DNA of 64,000 nt from Halosimplex halophilum (GCF_004698125.1 NZ_ML214297.1:1364001-1428000); one strand, 5' to 3'; shown: positions 50,364-59,317, numbered from the stretch's first letter. The notes: generated by a model from the letters alone, not told the origin. Numbers and translations: made by a program.

Positions 50364-51803
50364 ATGTTCGGACGCGCCTCCCGACCGTCGTTCCCGAGCC
50401 TGCTCGCAGCGACGGCGATGGGCGTCTACCTGCTCGTCGCCGCGGGTGCCACGGCGGCGGTCGCCGACGCCGCCCGCGCGTGTACGTCGTGGCCGGTCTG
50501 TCGCGGCCCGGTCACGCTCGCCGACCCCGCGCTGCTGGTCGCCTGGGGGCACCGCGTCGTGGCCCTGCTCGTCGGCGTCCTCGCCGTCGCCGCCGCCGTC
50601 GCCGCCGTCCGCGACCGCGCCGCGATCCGCGGGCGCGTGCTCGCCGCGCTCGCGCTCGCCCTGGTCCTGTTCCCGGTCCAGGTCGCCATCGGCGCCCTCG
50701 TCGTCACGACCGGCCCGACCGCCGCGCTGACCGGCGCCCACCTCGCCGTCGGGATGGTCCTGTTCACCGCGCTCGTGGTCGCGCTCGCGTGGGAACTCGA
50801 ACCCGAGACCCCCGACGCGCCCGAGGAGGGATGGGCCGTCGAACCCGGCGTCGACGACGCCGCGGACGGCGCCGAACCCGACGGGGACGCGCCCGCGCCC
50901 ACCACCGCGCCCGCGGACCTGCCGCTGCGGACGCGGGTCACGGCGACCGCGGCGGCGTACTTCCGGCTCACGAAACCGCGGCTGATGTGGCTGCTCTGTC
51001 TCGTCGCCGCCGCCGGGATGGCGCTGGCCGCCACGGGGCCGCCCGACCTGACCGTGCGGACGATCGTCCTCACCCTCGGCGGGGGCGTCCTCGCCATCGG
51101 CGCCTCGGGCACGTTCAACCACGTCCTCGAACGCGAGAAGGACAAGAAGATGGACCGCACGTCCGACCGACCCATCGCGACCCACCAGATCCCGGTCCGC
51201 CGGGCGGTCGCGTTCGGCCTGACGCTCGCCGCGGCCTCGCTGGCCGTGTTCGCCCAGCTGAACCCCCTCGCGGCCGCGCTCGGCCTGTCGGCGATCCTCT
51301 TCTACAGCGTCGTCTACACGCTCGTCCTCAAGCCCAACACCGTCCAGAACACGGTCATCGGCGGGTTCGCCGGCGCGCTCCCGGCGCTGATCGGCTGGGC
51401 GGCCGTCACCGGCGAGGTCGGCCTCCCCGGCGCGGCGCTGGCGGGGGTCATCTTCCTGTGGACGCCCGCGCACTTCTACAACCTCGCGCTGGCGTACAAG
51501 GACGACTACGCGAAGGGCGGGTTCCCGATGATGCCCGTCGTCCGCGGCGAGGCCGCGACCCGCAAGCACATCCTCTACTACCTGGCGGCGACGCTGGTCG
51601 CCGCGGTCGCGCTCGCGGAGCTGGCCGCGCTCGGGTGGGTGTACGCGGCGACGACCTGCGTCTTCGGCGGCGTCTTCCTCTGGGCGGTCCTCCGGCTGCA
51701 CCGCGAGCGCACCGAGTCGGCGGCGTTCCGCGCGTTCCACGCCTCCAACGCCTACCTCGGGGCGCTGCTGGTCGCCATCGTCGTCGACGCCCTGGCGGTC
51801 TGA
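50364..51803 (+). CDS. ctaB: Fused half-CtaA and heme O synthase (CtaB)
   Basis: A 479-residue membrane protein joining two heme-synthesis activities. Residues ~1-145 contain four helices of a half-length CtaA/Cox15-type heme A synthase: CTSWPVC-type sequence near residue 38-44, and two candidate heme-ligand His in AWGHRVVALL and LTGAHLAVGM. A Pro/Asp-rich linker (~146-180) leads to the UbiA-type heme O synthase CtaB with the prenyl-diphosphate motifs HVLEREKDKKMDRTSDR and YKDDYAKGGFPMMP. The product would farnesylate heme B and oxidise heme O to heme A for the oxidase encoded divergently by coxB. The next gene begins 3 bp downstream. Confidence 0.9.
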   Translation: MFGRASRPSFPSLLAATAMGVYLLVAAGATAAVADAARACTSWPVCRGPVTLADPALLVAWGHRVVALLVGVLAVAAAVAAVRDRAAIRGRVLAALALALVLFPVQVAIGALVVTTGPTAALTGAHLAVGMVLFTALVVALAWELEPETPDAPEEGWAVEPGVDDAADGAEPDGDAPAPTTAPADLPLRTRVTATAAAYFRLTKPRLMWLLCLVAAAGMALAATGPPDLTVRTIVLTLGGGVLAIGASGTFNHVLEREKDKKMDRTSDRPIATHQIPVRRAVAFGLTLAAASLAVFAQLNPLAAALGLSAILFYSVVYTLVLKPNTVQNTVIGGFAGALPALIGWAAVTGEVGLPGAALAGVIFLWTPAHFYNLALAYKDDYAKGGFPMMPVVRGEAATRKHILYYLAATLVAAVALAELAALGWVYAATTCVFGGVFLWAVLRLHRERTESAAFRAFHASNAYLGALLVAIVVDALAV

Positions 51804-51806
51804 CCC

Positions 51807-52487
51807 ATGGCTACCGTCGATACTACTTCCCTGGCCGACCGCTTCCGTCCCCGCCGCGCGACGCTGCTGTGGGGCGCCCTGCTCGTCAACACCGAACTGC
51901 TCCTCCTGCTGGCCTACGCGGCGCTCGGGTCGGCCGACCTGCTCTCGGCGCGGGGGCTGCGCCTGTGGGTCTACCCGTTCGTCTGGATCAACGCCTCGAT
52001 ATGGGCGGTCGCGCGGACGGACATCGCGTCCGCGTCCCGGCGCAACCGCGCCGTCGCCGCCGCACTCGCCGTCGGCTACTTCGGCGTCCTCGCCTACACC
52101 GGCGGGCTGGTCGGCCCCGGCCACGGGTCGCTCGGCCTCGGCGTCGCGCTGACGAGTCTCCCGCCGGGCTGGGCGCCGGCCGTCACCTACAACGGGATGG
52201 GCGTCTCGCTGGTGCTGATCCCCTACAAGGTGGTCGGCTACCTCACGCTCGCCTACCTCGTGTACGCCACCGTCCTCGACGCCGCCGGCTCGGCGGTGAC
52301 CGGCGTGCTGGGGCTGCTGTCCTGCGTCTCCTGTAGCTGGCCGGTGCTCGCGTCGATCGCGACGGGCGTGGTCGGCAGCGGCTCCGGCATCGCCGCCGCG
52401 GTCTCGGCGGGCTCGTACGGCATCTCCACCGTCGTCTTCGTCGCCACCGTGGCGCTGCTGGTCTGGCGCCCCTTCGGTGGTGACTGA
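51807..52487 (+). CDS. Membrane protein following ctaB
   Basis: A 226-residue protein with six or more hydrophobic helices. It starts 3 bp after the ctaB stop, so it is almost certainly in the same transcript. A CVSCSWPVLASIATG segment near residue 172-186 has two Cys and a conserved-looking Ser/Trp/Pro motif that could bind copper or heme. The context suggests a role in cytochrome oxidase assembly. The family is haloarchaeal and not further named here. Confidence 0.85.
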   Translation: MATVDTTSLADRFRPRRATLLWGALLVNTELLLLLAYAALGSADLLSARGLRLWVYPFVWINASIWAVARTDIASASRRNRAVAAALAVGYFGVLAYTGGLVGPGHGSLGLGVALTSLPPGWAPAVTYNGMGVSLVLIPYKVVGYLTLAYLVYATVLDAAGSAVTGVLGLLSCVSCSWPVLASIATGVVGSGSGIAAAVSAGSYGISTVVFVATVALLVWRPFGGD

Positions 52488-52584
52488 GCGACTTCGATCG
52501 GGTCTCGTGTGGCTGTTTCGGCCAGTTCTTGCCGATCTGGTTCGGGAGGACCGGTGACTGTGACCGTACTCGACGGTGAGCGGT

Positions 52585-52777
52585 GAAAGCCCTCGACAGG
52601 CTCGCTCTGGATCGAATCGACTACCTGGGACAGCAAGCGATGAGAGCCCCCGCCGCGCTCGCTCAGAGTTGGATCGACTGCACTCGACAGCGAGTGCTGA
52701 AAGCCCTCGCCGCGCACGCTCAGAGTTGGATCGACTGCACTCGACAGCGAGTGCTGAAAGCCCTCGCCGCGCTCGCG
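52585..52777. repeat. 57-bp tandem repeats
   Basis: Units begin GAAAGCCCTCG or a variant at 52585, 52642, 52699 and 52756, exactly 57 bp apart. The third and fourth starts and the two inner units are nearly identical (GGATCGACTGCACTCGACAG core); the first is diverged and the last truncated after about 20 bp. 57 bp is 19 codons, which keeps frames open on both strands. Confidence 0.9.
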
Positions 52778-52941
52778 GTCGCTGAGCGGGATATCCGCGC
52801 TCTCGGCACCGCCCGCGCGGATAGTGCCCGCTCAGGCGACTATCGGCGCGAGCGCGCCTCGCCCTTTCAGTCCACCAGGAACCGCAACCGCACGACACAG
52901 CAACCGCACAGCACCGCAGACGGCCACGAGCCTCCCCAGCC

Positions 52942-52967
52942 GATTCGCGACACACGAGTCGCGAATC
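52942..52967. other. Perfect 10-bp stem hairpin
   Basis: GATTCGCGAC (52942-52951) and GTCGCGAATC (52958-52967) are exact reverse complements separated by 6 bp. It may mark transcript ends or be a protein site in the region between the ctaB and trp transcripts. Confidence 0.55.
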
Positions 52968-53079
52968 CCTCGCGCGGCTACCGTCGCGCGCATGAACGCG
53001 CGCTCCAGCGCGCGCCAACCGCACCGCAGCCGCTACACCTCCACCGCCTCGAACACCGCCGTCGTCCCCGTGACGCAAA

Positions 53080-53110
53080 CCTTATGTACAACTCTGTCCG
53101 TTAGTGGACA
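53080..53110 (+). promoter_or_regulatory. trpCBA promoter with candidate operator
   Basis: A TATA-like CCTTATGTAC (about 53080-53089) lies ~27-34 bp before the trpC ATG at 53114, giving a leaderless transcript. Within it is TGTACA (53085-53090). TGTCC (53095-53099) and GGACA (53106-53110) form a dyad over the predicted start site, suitable for a tryptophan-responsive repressor. Regulator identity is unknown. Confidence 0.6.
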
Positions 53111-53113
53111 TCA

Positions 53114-53956
53114 ATGAGTACTGATGATGGGATCGCACCGAAGGTGCGGTCGATACTCGACGCGGCCCGCGAGCGCGCGGCGGCGCGGGAGGGCGCGGAC
53201 GGCGAGCGGGTCGAGGTGGACGCCCGGTCGCTGCCGGCGGCGCTCGAACGGGCCGAGGCCGACGGGCGCGTCCCGCTGGTCGCGGAGGTCAAGCCGACGA
53301 GCCCGACGACCGACGGCGAGCGGACCGACGACCCGGTCGAGCTGGCCGAGTCGATGGTCGCGGGCGGCGCGGCGGCGCTGTCGGTGCTGACCGAGCCCGA
53401 GCACTTCGGGGGGTCGACCGACGCGCTCGAACGGGTCCGCGCGGCGGTGGACGTGCCGGTCCTGCGGAAGGACTTCGTCGTCCGCGAGGCACAGCTCGAC
53501 GCCGTCGAGGCGGACGTGGTCCTGCTGATCGTCCGCTTCCTCGACGAGGAGGGGACCGACGACCTGGCGGACCTGCTGGCCGCGGCGCGCGAGCGGGGTT
53601 TCCAGGTGCTCGTCGAGACACACACCGCCGCGGAGGTCGAGCGAGCCCTCGAAGCGGGCGCGGAGATCATCGGCGTGAACAACCGCGACCTCGCGAAGCT
53701 GGAGGTCGACCTGGCGACGTTCGAGGCAGTCGCGCCCGAGGTGCCGGAAAACGTCACCCTCATTGCGGAGAGCGGCATAGCGACGACGAACGACGCGGTT
53801 CGGATGCGCGAGGCGGGCGCCGACGCCCTGCTGGTGGGGTCGGCGATCATGGACGCCGCGGGCGGTAGCGACGTGGCGGCCAACACCCGGCGCCTCGCGG
53901 CGGCGGGATCGGACACGACCGCGGAGAATCAGGCGGAGGCGGACACACAATCATGA
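53114..53956 (+). CDS. trpC: Indole-3-glycerol-phosphate synthase
   Basis: A 280-residue TIM-barrel enzyme closing the indole ring from carboxyphenylaminodeoxyribulose phosphate. Motifs: [12 protein letters not shown] with Lys60, VLRKDFVV with Lys119, [16 protein letters not shown], and [29 protein letters not shown]. It is monofunctional, with no fused TrpF. It is first in the trpC-trpB-trpA operon, overlapping trpB by 4 bp (ATGA). The N-terminal 30 residues and C-terminal 20 residues are Ala/Glu/Asp extensions. Leaderless promoter upstream. Confidence 0.96.
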   Translation: MSTDDGIAPKVRSILDAARERAAAREGADGERVEVDARSLPAALERAEADGRVPLVAEVKPTSPTTDGERTDDPVELAESMVAGGAAALSVLTEPEHFGGSTDALERVRAAVDVPVLRKDFVVREAQLDAVEADVVLLIVRFLDEEGTDDLADLLAAARERGFQVLVETHTAAEVERALEAGAEIIGVNNRDLAKLEVDLATFEAVAPEVPENVTLIAESGIATTNDAVRMREAGADALLVGSAIMDAAGGSDVAANTRRLAAAGSDTTAENQAEADTQS

Positions 53957-55209
53957 GCACAGACGAGACGTTCGGCGAGTACGGCGGACAGTTCGTGCCG
54001 GAGTCGCTGATGCCGGCCATCGAAGAGCTCACCGAGGCCTACGAGCGGTACGTCCTCGACAACGAGGACGGGTTCATGGACGAGTTCCGGCGGCGACTCG
54101 CCGACTTCGGCGGGCGGCCGCTGCCGCTCCAGCACGCGGAGTCGCTGTCGGACCGCTACGACACCGAGGTCTACCTCAAGCGCGAGGACCTGCTCCACGG
54201 CGGCGCGCACAAGCTCAACAACGCCCTCGGGCAGGTGCTGCTTGCGAAGTACATGGGCAAAGAGCGGATCATCGCCGAGACGGGCGCCGGCCAGCACGGG
54301 ACGGCGACGGCGATGGCCGCCGCGCACCTCGACATGCCCTGCGAGATCTACATGGGCGAGACGGACATCCGGCGCCAGCGCCCCAACGTCTTCCGGATGA
54401 AGATCAACGGCGCCGAGGTCAACCCCGTCACGACCGGCCGCGGGACGCTGAAGGAGGCCATCTCGGAGACGATGCGCGACTGGGCGACCACCGTCGAGAC
54501 GACCCACTACGTCATCGGGAGCGTGGTCGGCCCCGCCCCGTTCCCGGCGATGGTCCGGGACTTCCAGGCGGTCATCTCCGAGGAGGCCCGCGAACAGGTC
54601 CAGGAGAAGGCCGGCCGACTGCCCGATTCGGTCCTGGCCTGCGCCGGCGGCGGGTCGAACACGATGGGCACGTTCCACCACTTCGTCGACGACGAGGACG
54701 TGGGCCTCTACGCAGTCGAGGCCGGCGGGTCCTCCCTGGAGGTAGACGAGGCGGAGGGGGTCGCGCCCAACTCGGCGTCGCTGTCGACCGGCGACGAGGG
54801 CGTCCTCCACGGCGCGCGCACGAAACTCCTGCAGGACTCCCACGGGCAGATCATGGAGTCCCACTCGGTGTCGGCCGGGCTGGACTACGCCGGCGTCGGC
54901 CCCGAGCTGGCCCACCTCGTCGACGAGGACCGGGTCGACGCGGTCAACGTCGACGACGACAGCGCGCTGGAGGCGTTCCACCGGCTCTCGCAGGACGAGG
55001 GCGTCATCCCGGCGCTGGAGACGGCCCACGCGTTCGGCTACCTGAAGGAACACCACGACGAACTCGGCGACCTCGTGATCGTCAACGTCTCCGGCCGCGG
55101 CGACAAGGACCTGGAGACCGTGCTGGAGGAGACCGAGAAGCGCGACCTCGACGTGGCGCCGGACATGTCGGTGCTGCGCGACGCCGCGGGCAGCGGGGGT
55201 GACCTCTGA
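53953..55209 (+). CDS. trpB: Tryptophan synthase beta subunit
   Basis: A 418-residue PLP enzyme joining indole and serine. The PLP lysine is Lys87 in [14 protein letters not shown]. The phosphate-cradle motif [10 protein letters not shown] and the activator loop [10 protein letters not shown] are intact, as is the C-terminal [15 protein letters not shown]. It belongs to the TrpB1 (alpha-dependent) type. Coupled to trpC by ATGA and to trpA by a 1-bp stop/start overlap (TGATG), supporting an alpha-beta complex. Confidence 0.97.
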   Translation: MSTDETFGEYGGQFVPESLMPAIEELTEAYERYVLDNEDGFMDEFRRRLADFGGRPLPLQHAESLSDRYDTEVYLKREDLLHGGAHKLNNALGQVLLAKYMGKERIIAETGAGQHGTATAMAAAHLDMPCEIYMGETDIRRQRPNVFRMKINGAEVNPVTTGRGTLKEAISETMRDWATTVETTHYVIGSVVGPAPFPAMVRDFQAVISEEAREQVQEKAGRLPDSVLACAGGGSNTMGTFHHFVDDEDVGLYAVEAGGSSLEVDEAEGVAPNSASLSTGDEGVLHGARTKLLQDSHGQIMESHSVSAGLDYAGVGPELAHLVDEDRVDAVNVDDDSALEAFHRLSQDEGVIPALETAHAFGYLKEHHDELGDLVIVNVSGRGDKDLETVLEETEKRDLDVAPDMSVLRDAAGSGGDL

Positions 55210-56057
55210 TGGGACTCGAACGCGTCTTCGCCGACGAGCCCGCGTTCGTCCCCTACGTCGCCGCGGGCGACCCCACCTACGAGGAGTCGCTGGAGTACGT
55301 CGAGGCCTTAGAGCGGGGCGGCGCCGACGTAATCGAACTCGGCCTGCCGTTCTCCGAGCCCATCGCGGAGGGGTCGACCATCCAGGAGGCCGTCGTCCGC
55401 TCGCTGGAGGGCGGGATGACCCCCGACCGGTACTTCGAGTTCGTCGAGGATCTGGACGTGGACGTGCCGCTGGTCTGCATGACCTACTACAACCTCATCG
55501 CCCAGTACACTCACCCCGAGACCGGGGAGACGGGGCCGCGGGCGTTCGCCCGGCGGGCCAGCGAGGTCGGCATCGAGGGGTTCGTCGTCGTCGACCTGCC
55601 CGCCGAGGAAGCGGGGCCGCTCCGGGAGGCCTGCGACGAGTTCGGCCAGGACCTCGTGTTCATCATCGCGCCGACGACGAAAGGCGAGCGCCTGGAGCGG
55701 ATGCGCGAGCACGTCTCGGGGTACGTCTACGTGCAGGCGCGGCTGGGCGTGACCGGCGCCCGCGACGACGTGTCGGATCAGACCGAAGAGTCGCTGGCCC
55801 GCGTCGACGACTGGGCGGTTCCCAAGGCCGTCGGGTTCGGCATCAAGACCGGCGAGCACGCCGAGCGCATCGTCGCCGCGGGCGCCGACGGGGTCATCGT
55901 CGGCTCCGCCTTGGTCGACATCGTCGCCGACGGCGCCGACCCCGACGTGGACCAGCCGTTCCCCGAGACCGTCCAGCGGCTCGAATCGAAGGCCCGCGAA
56001 CTCAAGGAGGGCGCGCTGGCCGGCGCCGAGCGGGCCGCCGCCGAACGGTCCGACTGA
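55209..56057 (+). CDS. trpA: Tryptophan synthase alpha subunit
   Basis: A 282-residue TIM-barrel enzyme cleaving indole-3-glycerol phosphate. The catalytic segment reads [19 protein letters not shown]: Glu43 corresponds to the bacterial catalytic Glu49, but the residue equivalent to catalytic Asp60 is Glu54, and the Asp56 equivalent is also Glu (Glu50). Other motifs: [36 protein letters not shown] and GFGIKTGEH. It ends the trp operon, with 60 bp to the next gene. The double Asp-to-Glu change may be a haloarchaeal norm. Confidence 0.96.
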   Translation: MGLERVFADEPAFVPYVAAGDPTYEESLEYVEALERGGADVIELGLPFSEPIAEGSTIQEAVVRSLEGGMTPDRYFEFVEDLDVDVPLVCMTYYNLIAQYTHPETGETGPRAFARRASEVGIEGFVVVDLPAEEAGPLREACDEFGQDLVFIIAPTTKGERLERMREHVSGYVYVQARLGVTGARDDVSDQTEESLARVDDWAVPKAVGFGIKTGEHAERIVAAGADGVIVGSALVDIVADGADPDVDQPFPETVQRLESKARELKEGALAGAERAAAERSD

Positions 56058-56117
56058 CTCGCAGTACCGTCCGCAACCGGAACGCACATAACCGTACTTG
56101 CCACACCCTCACACAAC

Positions 56118-56924
56118 ATGACCGCAGGGAAAGACGCGCGCCTCGCCCGCATCGGGACAGCGGGCCGGCACCTGATCGTCCCGATGGACCACGGGATCAC
56201 ACTGGGGGCCGTCAAGGGCCTCGTCGACATCGAATCGACCGTCGACGCCGTCACGCGCGGCGGCGCAGACGCCGTGCTCACCCAGCGCGGCGTCGCCGAC
56301 CGCGTCCACCCGAACACCAACGACGCGGGCTACATCGTCCACCTCAACGGCTCGACCAGCATCGGCCCCGACGAGAGCGACAAGCGACCGACCGGCACCG
56401 TCGAGGACGCCATCCGCGCGGGCGCCGACGCCGTCTCCTTCCACATCAACGTCGGCAGCGAGCACGAACCGGACCAGATCTCGGAGCTCGCCGAGGTCAC
56501 CAGCGAGGCCGAGCGCTACGGCCTGCCCACGCTCGCGATGGCCTACGCCCGCGGCCACGACGTGCGCGACGACGACCCCGAGCTGTTCGCCGAGGATCTG
56601 GGCCACGCCGTCCGCCTCGCGGAAGAACTGGGCGCCGACGTGGTCAAGACCGCCTACAGCGGCTCCGCCGAGACGTTCGGTCGCGTCGTCGAGTCGACCG
56701 CCCTCCCGGTCGTCATCGCCGGCGGCTCGAAGGGCACCGACCGCGAGACCCTCTCGATGGTCCGCGGCGCCGTCGACGCCGGCGCGGACGGCGTCTCGAT
56801 GGGCCGGTCGATCTTCCAGCACGACGACCCCGAGGCCATCACCCGCGCCGTCGCGGCCGTCCTCCACGACGACGCCGGCGCCGAGGAGGCCGCCGAACGG
56901 GCCGGCCTCCCCGTCGAGGCCTGA
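56118..56924 (+). CDS. ADH synthase (AroA-prime), archaeal aromatic pathway
   Basis: A 268-residue DhnA-type aldolase that forms 2-amino-3,7-dideoxy-D-threo-hept-6-ulosonate (ADH), the precursor used by 3-dehydroquinate synthase II. Motifs: VPMDHGITLG, the Schiff-base lysine Lys177 in GADVVKTAYSG, VIAGGSKGTDRETL and GVSMGRSIFQ. It is a paralogue of the class I FBA at 7900 (same motif positions), but its trp-adjacent location and VKTAYSG sequence favour ADH synthase. It follows trpA by 60 bp. A CATAACCG element near 56083-56090 may give it its own promoter. Confidence 0.93.
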   Translation: MTAGKDARLARIGTAGRHLIVPMDHGITLGAVKGLVDIESTVDAVTRGGADAVLTQRGVADRVHPNTNDAGYIVHLNGSTSIGPDESDKRPTGTVEDAIRAGADAVSFHINVGSEHEPDQISELAEVTSEAERYGLPTLAMAYARGHDVRDDDPELFAEDLGHAVRLAEELGADVVKTAYSGSAETFGRVVESTALPVVIAGGSKGTDRETLSMVRGAVDAGADGVSMGRSIFQHDDPEAITRAVAAVLHDDAGAEEAAERAGLPVEA

Positions 56925-56960
56925 CGCAGACGACGGTTTCGACCTCGACTCGCCGTTCTC

Positions 56961-57551
56961 TCACAGTCGCTCGACGACGACCAGCACCGCGAGGACGAAC
57001 AGGCCGCCCGCGAGGAAGGCGCCGGCGGCGACCAGCGGGTCGGTCCCGGCGCCGGTCGGTCCCACGGGCGGCCCGCTCATGTTTGTCGTCGCGTTAACCG
57101 TCGGCTCGGTCCCCTCGCGACCGCCCACTGCGAGCGCGACGGCGACGGCGCCGACGGCCAGCGCGCCCGCGGCGCCGACCAGCCGCTCCAGCAGCCGGCG
57201 CAGCGACGACTTCGGGTCCTCGCCCGCAAATAGCACCAGCGACTCGTCGGCGGGCGCGTAGACCGTCATCTCCGACCCGCTCTCTGAGTACCAGGTGTCG
57301 ACGCCCTCGACGAGGTCCGCGGCTTCGAGTTTCGTCAGGTGGTACTGGACGTTCTGGACGCTGGTGTCGACCGCCTCGGCGAGCTCGGAGGCCGGCCGGG
57401 GTTCGTCGTGCAGTTCGAGCAGCAGCGAGCGGGCCGTCTCCGACCCCAGGGCGTCGAACACCTCGTCGGCGTCGGCCTCGGCGAGGTTCACCAGCTTCGG
57501 CTCCCGGTCGTCCACGTCGGGCTCGGACCGCAGCGGGAAGATGCTCCTCAC
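56961..57551 (-). CDS. Membrane-anchored ArsR-type winged-helix regulator
   Basis: A 196-residue protein from a GTG at 57551 (alternative starts lie at later residues). Residues ~25-105 form a winged helix: DEVFDALGSETARSLLLELHDEPRPASELAEAVDTSVQNVQYHL. They are followed by a beta wing (YSESGSEMTVYAPADESLVLF). Two C-terminal hydrophobic helices (~125-145 and ~170-192) anchor it in the membrane, with a Gly/Pro loop between. It belongs to the haloarchaeal membrane-bound HTH group. GCGTATCGTGAAC about 27 bp upstream is the likely promoter. Targets unknown. Confidence 0.87.
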   Translation of the reverse strand: MRSIFPLRSEPDVDDREPKLVNLAEADADEVFDALGSETARSLLLELHDEPRPASELAEAVDTSVQNVQYHLTKLEAADLVEGVDTWYSESGSEMTVYAPADESLVLFAGEDPKSSLRRLLERLVGAAGALAVGAVAVALAVGGREGTEPTVNATTNMSGPPVGPTGAGTDPLVAAGAFLAGGLFVLAVLVVVERL

Positions 57552-57677
57552 GGCTCGACTCCCCTCGCGTTCACGATACGCGGGCCGACGGCGCCCGCCA
57601 CCTTGAACGTGCCCACCGCGTAAATCGCCGTTTTAGTTCACCGGACGTTGAGGTACTCCCCGGCCGTCGGACCGGCC

Positions 57678-58343
57678 ATGCGCGACGGAACCCGCACGGT
57701 CGCGGCGGTCGCACTGCTCGCAGGAGCGTCGCTCGCCGGCTGTCTCGGGACAGGTTCGGTCCCCGAGGGGCTGGCCTCCGGGACCGCCGTGGCCAACTCG
57801 GGAAGCGACGCGACAGCGGCGACCGCCGGCGGGACCGCGGCGGCGTCCGCTGAGACACCGACGCCGTCCGTCGGAACCCCGCCGGACTGTTCGGGAGGCG
57901 AAACCGCGCCCCGGATCGGGTCGAGCGGCGGTCTCCCAGCGGGGGCGGACGGCTTCGACCTGACCGCGAGCGAGCGGGTCGTCGAGCGCGGCGACGCCGT
58001 CGAGTTCGAACTGACGAACGTCGCGGACGGGGAACGGTCGACCGGCACCCGCCACCGCTACGCGCTCCAGCGGCTGGACGGCGAGGCGTGGCGGACGGTC
58101 ACGCGGTTCCCCGCGGGTCGCGGCGGGTTCAACGCCACCGCTCACGTCCACGACCCCGGCGAGGGCTTCGAGTGGTCGTTCCGCGCGAGCGCCGCGGGCT
58201 TCTCGGCCGGGAAGTTCGTCGTCTGCGAGGCGCTCCCGGCGGGCGAGTACCGCTTCGTCTACGACGGGCCGCCGGCGCTCGCGGTCCGGTTCGAACTGGT
58301 CGGCGCGGGCGACGGAACCCCGGTTTCAGAGCACGTCCGGTAG
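57678..58343 (+). CDS. Secreted lipoprotein
   Basis: A 221-residue lipoprotein with lipobox ASLAGC at residues ~16-21 and a Thr/Ala/Ser-rich linker (~25-75). A compact C-terminal domain (~85-215) contains CSGGET and VVCEAL Cys residues that could form a disulfide. The domain reads FDLTASERVVERGDAVEFELTNVADGE, then ALQRLDGEAWRTV, consistent with a beta-sandwich similar to bacterial immunoglobulin-like lipoprotein domains (a DUF of the VCBS/repeat type is possible). CCGTTTTAGTTC lies ~45 bp upstream. Its 3' end overlaps the convergent HAD gene by 18 bp. Confidence 0.82.
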   Translation: MRDGTRTVAAVALLAGASLAGCLGTGSVPEGLASGTAVANSGSDATAATAGGTAAASAETPTPSVGTPPDCSGGETAPRIGSSGGLPAGADGFDLTASERVVERGDAVEFELTNVADGERSTGTRHRYALQRLDGEAWRTVTRFPAGRGGFNATAHVHDPGEGFEWSFRASAAGFSAGKFVVCEALPAGEYRFVYDGPPALAVRFELVGAGDGTPVSEHVR

Positions 58344-59015
58344 CTCGGCCATCCCGTCCAGCCGGTGGGTCGGCGCGGGGTCGGGATCGGCGGGCGGCGC
58401 GGCGTCGTGGCGGACCAGCGGCACCCACGCCGAGTGCAGTCCCGCCGCGTGCGCGCCGACCACGTCCGCGCCGTGGCTGTCGCCGACGTAGAGGGTTCGA
58501 CCGGCCGGGGCGTCGAGGTCGGCCAGCACTCGCTCGAACGGTTCGGTGTCGGGTTTCGGCTCCACCCCGTTCGCGGGGTCGCAGAAGACGGTCGCGTCGA
58601 AGGCGTCGGCGACCCCCAGCCGCTCCAGCTTCGCGGTCTGGGTCGCCTCGCCGCCGTTCGTCACGAGGCCGACCTCGTGGCGCTCCCGAACGTGGTCGAG
58701 CGCCTCGCGGGCTCCCTCGCGGAAGCTCACGGCGGTCTCGTCGACCACCTCGACGGTCGCCTCGGCCAGTTCGGGGGCGTGGGCCCGGTCGGCGCCCACG
58801 TCGGCGCAGACCGCCCGGTAGAGGTGCTCGTAGAACTCCCGGTCGGAGTGGGCGGTCGGCAGGTCCGTCGCGTCGACGGCGCGCACGTCGGCGGGCGAGA
58901 ACAGGGGGTCGAGGCCGACGCGGTCGAAGACGGCGGCGTGGATCTCGGCGTCGGACTGCTCGGCGACGCAGAGCGTGCTGTCGAGGTCGAAACAGACGGC
59001 GTCGAACTCGCCCAT
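58326..59015 (-). CDS. HAD-superfamily hydrolase
   Basis: A 229-residue HAD phosphatase. The nucleophile motif CFDLDSTLC has Asp10/Asp12, motif II is in GLVTNGG, and motifs III/IV are KPDTEPF and YVGDSHGADVVGA. The cap domain lies between residues ~20 and ~95. It would dephosphorylate a sugar phosphate or similar; the substrate is not predictable. The start at 59015 is the first in-frame ATG next to the nucleophile motif. Its last 18 bp overlap the convergent lipoprotein gene. Confidence 0.9.
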   Translation of the reverse strand: MGEFDAVCFDLDSTLCVAEQSDAEIHAAVFDRVGLDPLFSPADVRAVDATDLPTAHSDREFYEHLYRAVCADVGADRAHAPELAEATVEVVDETAVSFREGAREALDHVRERHEVGLVTNGGEATQTAKLERLGVADAFDATVFCDPANGVEPKPDTEPFERVLADLDAPAGRTLYVGDSHGADVVGAHAAGLHSAWVPLVRHDAAPPADPDPAPTHRLDGMAELPDVL

Positions 59016-59131
59016 GCGGTCGAGCGTCCGGGCGAGCGCGCCTAAGCGTTTCGGCCGCGTGGGGCCGGCTAGCACGGGCGAGAGCGGGCGACGGCCGCGG
59101 GCGGGGGTCGACCGCGGTCGCGGCGCGGTCC

Positions 59132-59317
59132 CTAGCTCCCGTGGAACTCCTCCAGGATCTCGAAGTCGCGGGCGGTCTTGGTGAACTCCGAGAGGGGGCG
59201 CCGTTCCTCGCAGTCCTTGCACCCGAACTCCGCGTCCGGTTCGGGGAGGTCGGCGGGGTTGGCTTCCCACTGTTCGCCGCATTCGGGACACTGGAGCTGG
59301 ATCCAGGCCTCCTGCAT
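59132..59317 (-). CDS. 61-aa zinc-ribbon protein
   Basis: A 61-residue protein MQEAWIQLQCPECGEQWEAN with CPEC and CKDC making a zinc ribbon, followed by a helical acidic tail (LSEFTKTARDFEILEEFHG). The first half resembles small haloarchaeal DUF-type ribbons. CTCTTTCGGG about 30 bp upstream may be its promoter. Function unknown. Confidence 0.85.
   Translation of the reverse strand: MQEAWIQLQCPECGEQWEANPADLPEPDAEFGCKDCEERRPLSEFTKTARDFEILEEFHGS

Larger units (their letters stand above)
52488..53079. other. Gene-free intergenic stretch upstream of trp operon
   Basis: Nearly 600 bp without a convincing gene. It contains the 57-bp tandem repeats (52585-52777) and the hairpin at 52942-52967. Between them and the trp promoter the sequence is rich in CGCGC and Arg/Ala-coding runs with no sustained codon bias. 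Open frames here, on both strands, come from the repeat period (57 = 19 codons) and are not supported as genes. Confidence 0.7.

Noticed and set aside
52253-52717. Leftward frame reading through the 57-bp repeats
   Set aside because: Kept open only by the 19-codon repeat period and antisense to the end of the membrane gene after ctaB.
52585-52777. 57-bp repeats considered as a CRISPR array
   Set aside because: Units are tandem without unique spacers and have no leader or cas genes nearby.
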